Of a DNA stretch of 20,706 nucleotides, positions 1 through 5,958 are shown piece by piece (position 1 is the first letter of the stretch; each line of letters begins with the position of its first letter). The stretch comes from a virus: the IMG/VR virus record IMGVR_UViG_3300043313_001055, positions 1 to 20,706 of that record. One strand, written 5' to 3'. Made by a program: the position numbers and the translations under genes. The notes below the pieces were generated by a model. It did not search any database and was not told the origin of the DNA. It saw only the letters and a program-made list of their open reading frames with translations.

Positions 1-1
1 G

Positions 2-934
2 CGCCGTAGGCGTAACGCTGGAGAGACTAACGCGACCATCCCTCCCAGCGTCCGTAACTTCGGGGTAGAGTTAGAGTTCCACGGTTCCAGTTACGCGCTA
101 GCAGAGGAGATGCGCGCCCTAGGGCTGGACTGCGAGGAGCAAAGCTACAATCACAATGTCAGCCGTAGCCTTTGGAAGATCGTGCCCGATGGTTCGGTGG
201 ATAGCGGAGCAGAACTAGTCTCGCCTATCCTGTCCGGTGAACGTGGCTTCGAGGCGCTGCGCAAGGCTAGCCAAGCACTACAAACGGCCGGATGCAGCGT
301 CACAATAGACACAGGCTTTCACGTGCACCATGAGGTGCGCGACCTGACGGCCGTACAGTTCAAACGCTTTTGCATGTTGTGGCGTAGCTCGCAGGCGGCC
401 ATTGACTTACTTGTGTCTCCGTCACGTCGGCGTAACTCATACTGCAACCCGCTAACCGATCGGGATATACAGACCATTAACGGTCTGACCACCATGTCTC
501 AATACGTGGCCGGTGACCACCTCCGAAACATTGACCGTTTCAAGTCATTGAACGTTCAAGCGTTTGGCCAGTATGGGACGGTAGAGATCAGGCAACACCA
601 GGGCACCACGAACGCGGCCAAGATATGCGCATGGGTAGCGTTCGGTCAGGCAATGATTGCCTACGCCCGAGACAACGACACTCCGTTCGGTCTAGCCGAC
701 ACACCAGCATACGAAAGCGTGTGCCAGCTGCTAACCAACTTGCCGCTAGAGGAAGCTACCCGGACGTTCCTGACCGAGCGTGCGACCTTCTTTCAAGGCC
801 AGACAGGCAATGATCCCGAGGAGGAAGACGGCGAGGCTCGCCGCGACGCATACGCCGATAGCTGGGACGAGAGCGATGACGACTACGATCCCGAGCCGTT
901 ACTAGACACCTACGATTCACAGAGCATGTTCTGA
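2..934 (+). CDS. Amidoligase (Amidoligase_2-like), 5' end cut by window edge
   Basis: The frame is open from base 2 through the first internal ATG at 110, so the true start lies outside the window; 310 residues are visible. Seen: FGVELEF (bases 59-79), matching the GxExE start of the Amidoligase_2 fold; then DGS, GAELVSPIL, TGFHVHHEV, and GTVEIRQHQGTT followed by a Trp helix, the usual motif order of the family. These enzymes are glutamine-synthetase-like ATP-dependent ligases that join an amine to a carboxylate to form an amide, often on peptides; the substrate here is unknown. The last 40 or so residues are very acidic and Tyr/Trp-containing and lie outside the enzyme fold. The glutamine-amidotransferase-like gene follows after 12 bases, so a joint pathway is likely. 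Family assignment is firm; biological role is not. Confidence 0.85.
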   Translation, partial: RRRRNAGETNATIPPSVRNFGVELEFHGSSYALAEEMRALGLDCEEQSYNHNVSRSLWKIVPDGSVDSGAELVSPILSGERGFEALRKASQALQTAGCSVTIDTGFHVHHEVRDLTAVQFKRFCMLWRSSQAAIDLLVSPSRRRNSYCNPLTDRDIQTINGLTTMSQYVAGDHLRNIDRFKSLNVQAFGQYGTVEIRQHQGTTNAAKICAWVAFGQAMIAYARDNDTPFGLADTPAYESVCQLLTNLPLEEATRTFLTERATFFQGQTGNDPEEEDGEARRDAYADSWDESDDDYDPEPLLDTYDSQSMF

Positions 935-946
935 GGAGAGACCAGC

Positions 947-2095
947 ATGACTAACCAACGTCCACGCATTATGGTCCTAGAAGGACTTAGTGGTGCCGTC
1001 GACTGTGTGTATGAGGCAGGCGGTACGCCCGTCGAATTCGCGCCCTACAGTCTCGACGTGATCAAGAAAGAATTCCAGAGCCAGCGGGTAGACGGACTAG
1101 TCCTCACCGGAGGTGGGGACGTCGACCCGTCACACTACGGCGAGGGGAAGGCTCGCCATGTCCAGACTTACGGAGTAAACCAGCTACGGGACGTCGTAGA
1201 GTTTGCCGCCCTACGCATGGCGCGTAAGCACAATGTGCCCGTGTTGGGTATCTGCCGAGGCGCGCAAGTGATCAACGTCGAATCTGGCGGGTCTCTGTGG
1301 CAGAACATCACGGACAACCATCGCACTAGCTCGGCGCATAAGTGCGGCAACCTACCGGTGAACATCCGACAGGGTAGCTACCTACAGGAGGCTGTGGGAG
1401 GCAGACGCCGAGCGGCTGACACTATCCATCTACACCACCAGGCGGTTAGGCGCGTAGGGCGCGGACTGAGAGCCAGCGCGCATCACCGTGACGGAACTAT
1501 CGAGGCTATCGAAAGCATCACGGGCCGCTGGGTTGTCGGGGTACAGTTTCATCCCGAGATGGCACGGGACGGGGCACCCGAGATCGGACTGTTTCGTCAG
1601 CTAGTCCTCCACGCTGCGGCCGATGCCGGTCTACCCGTGCCCGAGGAGCGCGAGGCTAAGGCATACGCCTACACGTCGTATACCCCCGGCAATCATTACG
1701 AATGGCCGGGCGTCATGGGACGGGAGCGTTCATACGAAGACTCGTATGACGCCTATGGCGAAGACTGGGAGCGTGCCTATACTCCGGTAGCGCCAGGATC
1801 GCACCGTAGCGACTACACCGAGGTGTCGTGGGATGATCACTATTGGTGCCATATCTGCCGTATGGACTTCGACTATCAAAACGACTACGTCGACCACATG
1901 GGAGTCATCCACTCAATGCGCGTAGCGCTGCTACCTGATCGGGGCAGCGAGGACTCTCGCGCGGCAGTGCTAACCCGTATGCCGACTGCGAGCAACGACT
2001 ACAATCCGGACGATGATGACAACGTCATTGAGCAAGTGCAGCGCGAGCGGCTAGCTATTACGGTCGGCGCTACGTCCGGGCATAAGGTGGGCTAG
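947..2095 (+). CDS. Class I glutamine amidotransferase-like / peptidase C26 (PuuD-like) with C-terminal C2H2 finger
   Basis: 382 residues. ATG at 947 has a strong GAGGAGAG ribosome site. Residues 1-225 form the class I GATase fold: LTGGGDVDPSHYG (53-64), nucleophile elbow GICRGAQ with Cys103, and FHPE with His202 and Glu204, the complete Cys-His-Glu triad. The DxDP segment resembles PuuD-type gamma-glutamyl hydrolases rather than biosynthetic GATases. The family cleaves gamma-glutamyl amide bonds. Residues 236-300 are rich in Tyr, Asp and Glu, followed by a C-x2-C-x12-H-x4-H finger (Cys301, Cys304, His317, His322) and an acidic tail. Such a finger is not a usual part of the family and may guide binding to nucleic acid or protein. 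Pairing with the upstream amidoligase suggests making and trimming of an amide-linked product; that is inference. Confidence 0.83.
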   Translation: MTNQRPRIMVLEGLSGAVDCVYEAGGTPVEFAPYSLDVIKKEFQSQRVDGLVLTGGGDVDPSHYGEGKARHVQTYGVNQLRDVVEFAALRMARKHNVPVLGICRGAQVINVESGGSLWQNITDNHRTSSAHKCGNLPVNIRQGSYLQEAVGGRRRAADTIHLHHQAVRRVGRGLRASAHHRDGTIEAIESITGRWVVGVQFHPEMARDGAPEIGLFRQLVLHAAADAGLPVPEEREAKAYAYTSYTPGNHYEWPGVMGRERSYEDSYDAYGEDWERAYTPVAPGSHRSDYTEVSWDDHYWCHICRMDFDYQNDYVDHMGVIHSMRVALLPDRGSEDSRAAVLTRMPTASNDYNPDDDDNVIEQVQRERLAITVGATSGHKVG

Positions 2096-2097
2096 TC

Positions 2098-2445
2098 ATG
2101 AGTCTACGACTAGAGGAGGAGAATGGTGGCGCGTTATGCGCCACCTACTCATACGAGGACGCGGACCGCCTATGGTTCGCGGAACCAGGATCGCTGGAGG
2201 CAAGCGAGGCTAAGCGTATATGTATGGCCTGTCCGTTGTACTTCCCGTGCCAGACTTACGCGCTAGAGGAAGGCGTGACAGACGGGGTATGGGGAGGCAT
2301 GGACAAGGATGACCGTTACCGCATTTGGTACCGGGGTAAGGGCATGCCGACGACGTTCATGGATGACATCCAACGAGCATTCAACGGCATGACACGAGAC
2401 GGGCCGCGCGCAGCACGCGCGCACCCGATGACGGGAGGGTCGTGA
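2098..2445 (+). CDS. whiB-like: WhiB-like [4Fe-4S] transcription regulator
   Basis: 115 residues, ATG two bases after the upstream stop, with GGTGGG as ribosome site. Four cysteines fit the Wbl cluster: Cys14, Cys42, Cys45 and Cys51 (C-x27-C-x2-C-x5-C), followed by the GVWGGM turn at 63-68 and a basic stretch. Wbl proteins bind an iron-sulphur cluster, contact the principal sigma factor and change promoter choice; they occur only in actinobacteria and their phages. Phage versions such as that of mycobacteriophage TM4 repress host whiB2, block septation and cause superinfection exclusion (known for TM4, inferred here). It is expressed in the same run of genes as the amidoligase pair, and its 3' end overlaps the next gene by TGATG. 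Confidence 0.92.
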   Translation: MSLRLEEENGGALCATYSYEDADRLWFAEPGSLEASEAKRICMACPLYFPCQTYALEEGVTDGVWGGMDKDDRYRIWYRGKGMPTTFMDDIQRAFNGMTRDGPRAARAHPMTGGS

Positions 2446-2624
2446 TGGACCTATACGCGCCGTGGGCGGTAACACCCTGGCAGGCGATACTCGGGATAGC
2501 CGTGCTGTTGCTCGTGTGCCTAGCGGGCAACGTGGCGGCATGGGGACCGACTCTTGAGAGGTGGGAACGTGAGGTCTGTGGCACTAGCACTGGCGACGAT
2601 GACGCTGCTACTGGGATCAGTTAG
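2445..2624 (+). CDS. Small single-pass membrane protein
   Basis: 59 residues. The ATG at 2445 overlaps the whiB stop (TGATG), so translational coupling is likely; a GTG one codon upstream is the alternative start. A hydrophobic segment at about residues 11-32 (AILGIAVLLLVCLAGNVAAW) is long enough to cross the membrane once, followed by a short polar tail with EREVCG and acidic residues. No family was recognised. The next gene overlaps its last 56 bases in another frame. Confidence 0.5.
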   Translation: MDLYAPWAVTPWQAILGIAVLLLVCLAGNVAAWGPTLERWEREVCGTSTGDDDAATGIS

Positions 2625-2736
2625 CGGCAACGTGTCACGCTCGTATGACGAGTGCAGACACCTACCGGGCGCGGCAGCGTATGACGCTGGCGACCCGCAA
2701 TGGTGGCCAGTGTGCCACGAAGGGACGAGACCGTGA
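2569..2736 (+). CDS. Small protein with signal-peptide-like N-terminus
   Basis: 55 residues from a GTG start chosen because GAGAGGTGGGA lies just upstream; a TTG at 2554 is less likely. The N-terminus is a short hydrophobic run (VALALATMTLLLGSVSG) typical of a signal peptide or anchor, followed by a small mature part with two cysteines (DEC and PVCHEG) and WW. It begins inside the preceding membrane-protein gene and its stop overlaps the next start (TGATG). The side-by-side small membrane and small exported proteins resemble envelope-acting phage proteins, but no family is recognised. One of the two overlapping frames could be spurious. Confidence 0.45.
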   Translation: MRSVALALATMTLLLGSVSGNVSRSYDECRHLPGAAAYDAGDPQWWPVCHEGTRP

Positions 2737-2927
2737 TGGAAGTTACTTACGACATCAAGCTAGGCGAGCCGGATTGGGATAGCACCATGCGTGTTAAGGG
2801 AACGGTAGGCATGCGCACCGCTCCTATAGATATCGAGTTTGACATGGCTGTGGGTGAAGTAAAACTTACGCCCGAGGCAGCGCGTGATCTATACAACGCG
2901 TTAGGTACAATCCTGAGTAGTCACTGA
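2736..2927 (+). CDS. Hypothetical protein, 63 aa
   Basis: ATG at 2736 overlaps the preceding stop (TGATG) and has AAGGGACGAG upstream. The protein is acidic, begins with alternating strand-like segments (VTYDIKLGEP, MRVKGTVGM, IDIEFDMAV) and ends in a helix (TPEAARDLYNALGTIL). No Cys, no membrane segment, no recognised family. It is the last gene of the amidoligase-WhiB run before the extended -10 promoter at 2942. Confidence 0.6.
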   Translation: MEVTYDIKLGEPDWDSTMRVKGTVGMRTAPIDIEFDMAVGEVKLTPEAARDLYNALGTILSSH

Positions 2928-2941
2928 GGATTCTCGATCCG

Positions 2942-2950
2942 TGGTATACT
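2942..2950 (+). promoter_or_regulatory. Extended -10 promoter (TGG-TATACT)
   Basis: In the gap between two rightward genes, GTGGTATACTGG holds a TG-N-TATACT extended -10 hexamer (TATACT at 2945-2950). No good -35 hexamer is seen at the right spacing, as is usual for extended -10 promoters. Transcription should start near 2957, just before a GTG at 2958. The same 12 bases recur at 15588-15599. Confidence 0.6.
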
Positions 2951-2996
2951 GGAGGTAGTGCGTAGCACTGCCACTCCGGTAACTATAGGAGGCACT

Positions 2997-3146
2997 GTGG
3001 AACCCAGACTAGAGACTCTAGCCTGTCAGAACGGCTACCATGCCAAGTGTAAGGGTCTAGTCGTCAATTGGAGAATTGGAGTGCGGCACGCCGCGTGCGA
3101 GTGCTCGTGTCACCACCGGAGAGAGGACAGGAGTGACAGTAACTAG
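2997..3146 (+). CDS. Small Cys/His metal-binding protein
   Basis: 49 residues from a GTG at 2997 with a perfect AGGAGG ribosome site five bases upstream. An in-frame GTG at 2958 sits at the predicted transcription start of the 2942 promoter and would give a leaderless 62-residue form. Seen: Cys10, His15 and Cys18 in an N-terminal LACQNGYHAKC cluster, then Cys34, Cys36, Cys38, His39 and His40 near the end, a pattern common in tiny actinophage proteins and suited to zinc binding. First gene of the clamp/HTH group; its stop overlaps the next start by 14 bases. Function unknown. Confidence 0.7.
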   Translation: MEPRLETLACQNGYHAKCKGLVVNWRIGVRHAACECSCHHRREDRSDSN

Positions 3147-3780
3147 GTCGGCGCTATGGTGGACGTTCCAGGCCACTCTACCGCACTGTAAGGACACCTT
3201 AGGGCTGTCCACCAGCGATGACAAGCTGTGGACATGGGGCACCGATGGTTACACCATCGGCATATCCCGAGCCGATGATCCCGATCAGGAACCGTGTGAG
3301 GTGGTCCTTACCCATAAGGTGGCCCTGGACGTCATGCGCTGGCTACGGCCAGCGCGTAAGGCGGAACATGCGCAGGAAGTCCAGCTAATTGTGCGCGGCG
3401 AGGAGTTCCACCTAGGTGCGTATGACGTAAGCCAACTACCGGGCGAGCTTGTAGATTCTGCTGTGTTTGCGTACGACTGGCACGACCCGGATGATGGAGT
3501 AACGCCTGCCCCTGTTAGACTTGACTACTTACGCGAGCATGTAGCGAAGATATCTAGGCAGCGCGTAGAAATGTCACAGATGGTCTATCAAGGGCCGCTA
3601 CTAGCCCGCTTCGACAAGGCCACCCGTAGCACTATGGACCGTGTGCGATTCTATCCGCGTAGACTGGACGATCGCCACGGTGCGGCGATTGTGACCGTAG
3701 GGCCTGACTTCCTGGGTGCCATCTCTGCACTTACGTATGACGATGTAGAACCAATGGAAAGCTGGATAGATGAACACTGA
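3133..3780 (+). CDS. dnaN-like: DNA polymerase III beta / sliding-clamp-like protein
   Basis: 215 residues from GTG 3133, chosen because GAGAGGACAG precedes it. The order of motifs matches small actinophage beta clamps as known from the family: SALWWTFQATLPHCKDT at the start, a TDGYTIG strand, a hydrophobic VALDVMRWL helix, a central REEFHLG/ELVDSAVF region, LLARFDKATRS, and a C-terminal IVTVGPDFLGAISAL. A clamp encircles DNA and tethers the polymerase. The protein is short for a bacterial clamp (about 370 residues), but two-domain phage versions of this size exist. The replication proteins of the leftward block would be its partners, although no polymerase gene is visible. Moderately sure. 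Confidence 0.6.
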   Translation: MTVTRSALWWTFQATLPHCKDTLGLSTSDDKLWTWGTDGYTIGISRADDPDQEPCEVVLTHKVALDVMRWLRPARKAEHAQEVQLIVRGEEFHLGAYDVSQLPGELVDSAVFAYDWHDPDDGVTPAPVRLDYLREHVAKISRQRVEMSQMVYQGPLLARFDKATRSTMDRVRFYPRRLDDRHGAAIVTVGPDFLGAISALTYDDVEPMESWIDEH

Positions 3781-3961
3781 AGAATACGCGCTACATGCAC
3801 AGATTGCTACCCTCAAAGCATCGGTCGCGCTGCGCGACAAATGGCTACAACGGTTTAATACGGTGATAGAAAACTATCGCCACCGAGCCATCGTCGCCGA
3901 GACGGAGCTACTAAGAAGGGATAAGGCAAGTGACACCGATAGAGATACCGCTAGGGCGTAA
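3770..3961 (+). CDS. Small coiled-coil protein
   Basis: 63 residues; ATG 3770 lies 11 bases inside the clamp gene with GGAAAGCTGGA upstream, so coupling to it is likely. Residues 5-52 are a continuous charged helix (ALHAQIATLKASVALRDKWLQ...) with heptad-like hydrophobics, suggesting a short coiled coil or dimer. No motif or family recognised. Position directly behind the clamp could mean a DNA-replication accessory, but that is only context. Confidence 0.55.
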   Translation: MNTEEYALHAQIATLKASVALRDKWLQRFNTVIENYRHRAIVAETELLRRDKASDTDRDTARA

Positions 3962-4166
3962 GTACCGCAGCGCACATCACGGGCGACATACATCCAAGCA
4001 TAACGATGACACTCGCTATCGCAACAAGCGGCGTAAGATAGGACAGCAGGCGCACGAGCTACGCTACGGGCCGCCCACGCTCAAGTATCTGGAAATGGGT
4101 GTAACCGGCAAGAAGCGAATGAGATTGGCTGGAATGCAGTATGTCGACCGCAGAGTATCAAGCTAA
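3930..4166 (+). CDS. Small basic hypothetical protein
   Basis: 78 residues from GTG 3930 preceded by GAAGGGATAAGG. Strongly basic, with a central RYRNKRRKIG stretch, several His and Arg, and a C-terminal GKKRMRLAGMQYVDRR, which fits nucleic-acid binding. It overlaps its upstream neighbour by 32 bases and the downstream HTH gene by 26 bases, longer overlaps than elsewhere in the block, so the exact ends are less certain. No family recognised. Confidence 0.5.
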   Translation: MTPIEIPLGRKYRSAHHGRHTSKHNDDTRYRNKRRKIGQQAHELRYGPPTLKYLEMGVTGKKRMRLAGMQYVDRRVSS

Positions 4167-4575
4167 GTGGCGTAGATGGTACAAGCATAAGGGTAACCGC
4201 ATGGTGGACGCCGAGTATTCTCGACGTCGCTTGCAGGCTATGCAGTGCATGGGTTGGTCCAGGAGCGCAATAGCCCAGGCTACCGGCATAGACAAGGGTG
4301 AATTGTATCACCTGATGAACGTGTACAAAGTCATAAACGTTGACCGACTGCGCGCGGTTGATCGCGCCTATCGGCAGATGGCTTACACGCGTCCAGTACC
4401 ACGCAATAACATCGAAGCAGGCTTGATCAAGAAAACCCTAGCGCATGCTCGGGCCATGCATTACGTCCCGGCTATGGCTTGGGATGACATCGACAACTTA
4501 CGAGAAAAGCCTAAGGGCGTGCGTACCGGAAAGCCTTCCGATAGTCGCCTATCGAGACCATTTAGGAGAGACTGA
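4141..4575 (+). CDS. Helix-turn-helix DNA-binding protein
   Basis: 144 residues. A helix-turn-helix is visible at about residues 32-60 (MQCMGWSRSAIAQATGI, then DKGELYHLMN), with the Ala-x3-Gly pattern of the turn, and a conserved follow-on VDRLRAVDRAYRQM helix and a proline-rich segment. This layout is common in actinophage regulators that bind DNA as dimers. The start ATG has only a weak ribosome site and lies within the previous gene. The basic N-terminus (KWRRWYKHKG) and C-terminus may add DNA contacts. It could control the local promoters or host genes; the target is unknown. Confidence 0.7.
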   Translation: MSTAEYQAKWRRWYKHKGNRMVDAEYSRRRLQAMQCMGWSRSAIAQATGIDKGELYHLMNVYKVINVDRLRAVDRAYRQMAYTRPVPRNNIEAGLIKKTLAHARAMHYVPAMAWDDIDNLREKPKGVRTGKPSDSRLSRPFRRD

Positions 4576-4724
4576 TGCCGTACGATATACTGCCCGGCGA
4601 CGTCCGCAAAGCCGCAGTCGACGCGCTCTACAAGGCACGGAACGACGGCAAAGTTATGGACAAGGCTGCCGAGGAAGTGGCCAAGGCTGTCATTCGGGTA
4701 CTGACAGGTGGCAACAATGCCTAA
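4575..4724 (+). CDS. Small hypothetical protein, 49 aa
   Basis: ATG 4575 overlaps the HTH gene stop (TGATG) and has a strong GGAGAG site. The product is a two-helix acidic/basic protein (VRKAAVDALYKARNDGK, then MDKAAEEVAKAVIRVL). No Cys and no membrane segment. Short, but supported by the ribosome site and by the junctions at both ends: the following gene starts inside its last codons with an 8-base overlap. Confidence 0.6.
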   Translation: MPYDILPGDVRKAAVDALYKARNDGKVMDKAAEEVAKAVIRVLTGGNNA

Positions 4725-4923
4725 CCAGCGAGTAGATAGCTACGTTGAGGACTTACGCGATATCGCCGCGTGGATCATCGCTCATCATCATGCGCGTGCT
4801 AACGGTGCGTATAGACTGGAGGAGATAGCTCGCTATCTGCAAACCCAGGAGCAACGCATTGATGATCTACGTGCGAGCGAGCGCTCGCTAGAGAATGATG
4901 TTGAATGGAACAGGTGGCATTAA
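4717..4923 (+). CDS. Small helical hypothetical protein, 68 aa
   Basis: ATG 4717 was preferred to GTG 4708 because AGGTGG sits five bases before it. The protein is almost wholly helical, with an N-terminal segment holding HHHARANG and a C-terminal charged helix (TQEQRIDDLRASERSLENDVEW) likely to form a coiled coil. No family recognised. Its stop overlaps the next start (TAATG). Confidence 0.6.
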   Translation: MPNQRVDSYVEDLRDIAAWIIAHHHARANGAYRLEEIARYLQTQEQRIDDLRASERSLENDVEWNRWH

Positions 4924-5108
4924 TGCCTGATGTAACGGCGTGTCATAAACGACGATATCGTGACCGTGTAGCCGCAACGCTCGCTCTAGCCACAGCCAAG
5001 CGAAAGCATGAGCGTAGGCTGCGTAACGAGGTACGTGCGTACTACTGTGCTGGCTGTCGCTGCTGGCACTTAACCAGCCTGGGGCGCAATAGAGATGCCG
5101 TCCGATAA
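4923..5108 (+). CDS. Small zinc-binding protein with C-terminal CxxCxCWHLT motif
   Basis: 61 residues; ATG 4923 overlaps the preceding stop and has AGGTGG upstream. A basic helix (KRRYRDRVAATLALATAKRKHERR) is followed by YYCAGCRCWHLTS with Cys42, Cys45, Cys47 and His49; Cys7 and His8 may complete the site. The same architecture (basic helix, then a Cys-x2-Cys with WHLTS) recurs in many actinophages and plasmids. Function unknown; a nucleic-acid-binding adaptor is plausible. Last gene of the rightward block: the terminator stem starts at its stop codon. Confidence 0.7.
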   Translation: MPDVTACHKRRYRDRVAATLALATAKRKHERRLRNEVRAYYCAGCRCWHLTSLGRNRDAVR

Positions 5109-5154
5109 AGCACAAGAAGCCGCACGCGCCGATGAGCGCGTGCGGTGTGCTTTT
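5107..5154. terminator. Bidirectional intrinsic terminator between convergent blocks
   Basis: AAAGCACA (5107-5114), bulge AGAAG, CCGCACGCGC (5120-5129), loop CGATGA, GCGCGTGCGG (5136-5145), TGTGCTTT (5146-5153). Both outer and inner arms are perfect reverse complements, giving an 18-bp stem with one 5-base bulge. A T-run lies at the 3' edge on each strand, so it can serve the rightward block ending at 5108 and the leftward block ending at 5216. Confidence 0.85.
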
Positions 5155-5215
5155 CAGGACGAGAACGCCTACTGGCGCACTTATGAAAATAGAAGGCGTG
5201 CGGTAGCTGACCGAG

Positions 5216-5395
5216 CTATACTGGCAGATCAAACTCGCTGGCTCGAACACCTGCAAGAAACGCCGCCCACTCAGGGTGAGTGAACTTTAGGATAGCTCCG
5301 TCCGGGTCTTTGGTATCACGGACTAATACGCGTCTGGGCCTGATGTTCACTTCTACGCAAGCGCCGTTTCCGCTTACTGTTGCTTTACGCCACAT
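5216..5395 (-). CDS. DUF397 protein
   Basis: 59 residues; ATG at 5395 has AAGGAGAATAAG immediately upstream. The whole protein matches the DUF397 pattern: MWRKATVSGNGACVEVNI, then VLVRDTKDPDGAILKF, then HPEWAAFLAGV and EFD. DUF397 proteins are small actinobacterial partners of WhiJ-type XRE regulators, acting in development and resembling antitoxin or modulator proteins (known for Streptomyces). No WhiJ-type partner gene lies next to it here, so it may act on a host regulator. It is the last gene of the leftward block, one base after the lipoprotein nuclease gene, ahead of the shared terminator. Confidence 0.88.
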   Translation of the reverse strand: MWRKATVSGNGACVEVNIRPRRVLVRDTKDPDGAILKFTHPEWAAFLAGVRASEFDLPV

Positions 5396-5396
5396 C

Positions 5397-5819
5397 TTAT
5401 TCTCCTTGTTTAGCGGCTAGCATTTCTTTCTGTCCTTCGGCCAAGGTGATCGTATGCGCGCATACCTGACGGCGCAGCTGATTCTCCAGAACGTCATCAC
5501 GACGTGCCCGTGGTAATGGCACGAAGCGTAAGTTAACTTGAGCGGAAGGCGCGCCACCGAGTTCCAATGGAATGATATGATCATCTTCATACCCTCGCTT
5601 AGTGGGCAGGCCCTTCGGCCGGACGGTAGCCGTCCAGCCTTTCACGCAGATGGTTTGATGGATGGTGGCCTGCGTGACCACTGGGTTGAGCATCGCAGAT
5701 GCCACTTTGCTGGGGCTACGTTGCCCCAGCGAAGGACTAGTCCGCCCAGTTGTGCACCCCAATAAGGTCGGGGACACCAGAATGCTCAGAATCGCTATCG
5801 TAAGAAATTTTCTGAGCAT
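5397..5819 (-). CDS. Lipoprotein with HNH-like nuclease domain
   Basis: 140 residues. The N-terminus is a lipoprotein signal: basic MLRKF, hydrophobic core, and lipobox LLGC with Cys22 as the lipid-modified residue. Residues 45-135 form a His-Asn nuclease-like domain: NPVVTQATI, TICVKGWTATVRP, DDHIIPLELGG (His81), NLRF (Asn96), RRDDVLENQL and a final Cys120. This order is shared by exported HNH-type proteins of bacteria. Inference: a nuclease or nuclease-fold protein anchored outside the cell membrane, which could attack incoming DNA or cell-wall-associated DNA. Ribosome site GAAGAGGA. An 11-bp inverted repeat covers its start codon. Confidence 0.75.
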   Translation of the reverse strand: MLRKFLTIAILSILVSPTLLGCTTGRTSPSLGQRSPSKVASAMLNPVVTQATIHQTICVKGWTATVRPKGLPTKRGYEDDHIIPLELGGAPSAQVNLRFVPLPRARRDDVLENQLRRQVCAHTITLAEGQKEMLAAKQGE

Positions 5820-5958
5820 TGGTCCTCTTCTCTAATAGTTCCTTACGGCAGTCATCCGAACACCAACCATGCCCACGGAAAATCTGCGTAATTACCTCAG
5901 CGCCGCAGTTCATACACTTATTGGTGTTGTAGAACGGGATTATGTAGCGGGTGTCCAT
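5737..5958 (-). CDS. Small zinc-ribbon protein, 73 aa
   Basis: ATG at 5958 has AGGAG seven bases upstream. Cys15, Cys18, Cys33 and Cys37 (CMNCGAEV ... GWCSDDCRKELLEKR) form a compact zinc ribbon of the C-x2-C-x14-C-x3-C kind, followed by a basic helix and an acidic tail. Such ribbons in phages often bind nucleic acid or partner proteins. The gene overlaps the HAD gene by 19 bases and runs 83 bases past the start of the lipoprotein gene in another frame. No specific function recognised. Confidence 0.62.
   Translation of the reverse strand: MDTRYIIPFYNTNKCMNCGAEVITQIFRGHGWCSDDCRKELLEKRTNAQKISYDSDSEHSGVPDLIGVHNWAD
5781..5820. promoter_or_regulatory. Inverted repeat covering the lipoprotein nuclease start
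   Basis: AATGCTCAGAA (5781-5791) and TTCTGAGCATT (5810-5820) are perfect reverse complements separated by 18 bases. On the leftward mRNA the hairpin would hold the start codon at 5819 in its stem, and it also lies in the last codons of the upstream gene. It could damp translation of the nuclease or be a protein-binding site. Confidence 0.5.

Noticed and set aside
5095-5283. Rightward 62-residue frame after the last gene of the first block
   Set aside because: It runs straight through the strong terminator stem, has only a weak ribosome site, and overlaps the well-supported DUF397 gene on the other strand.
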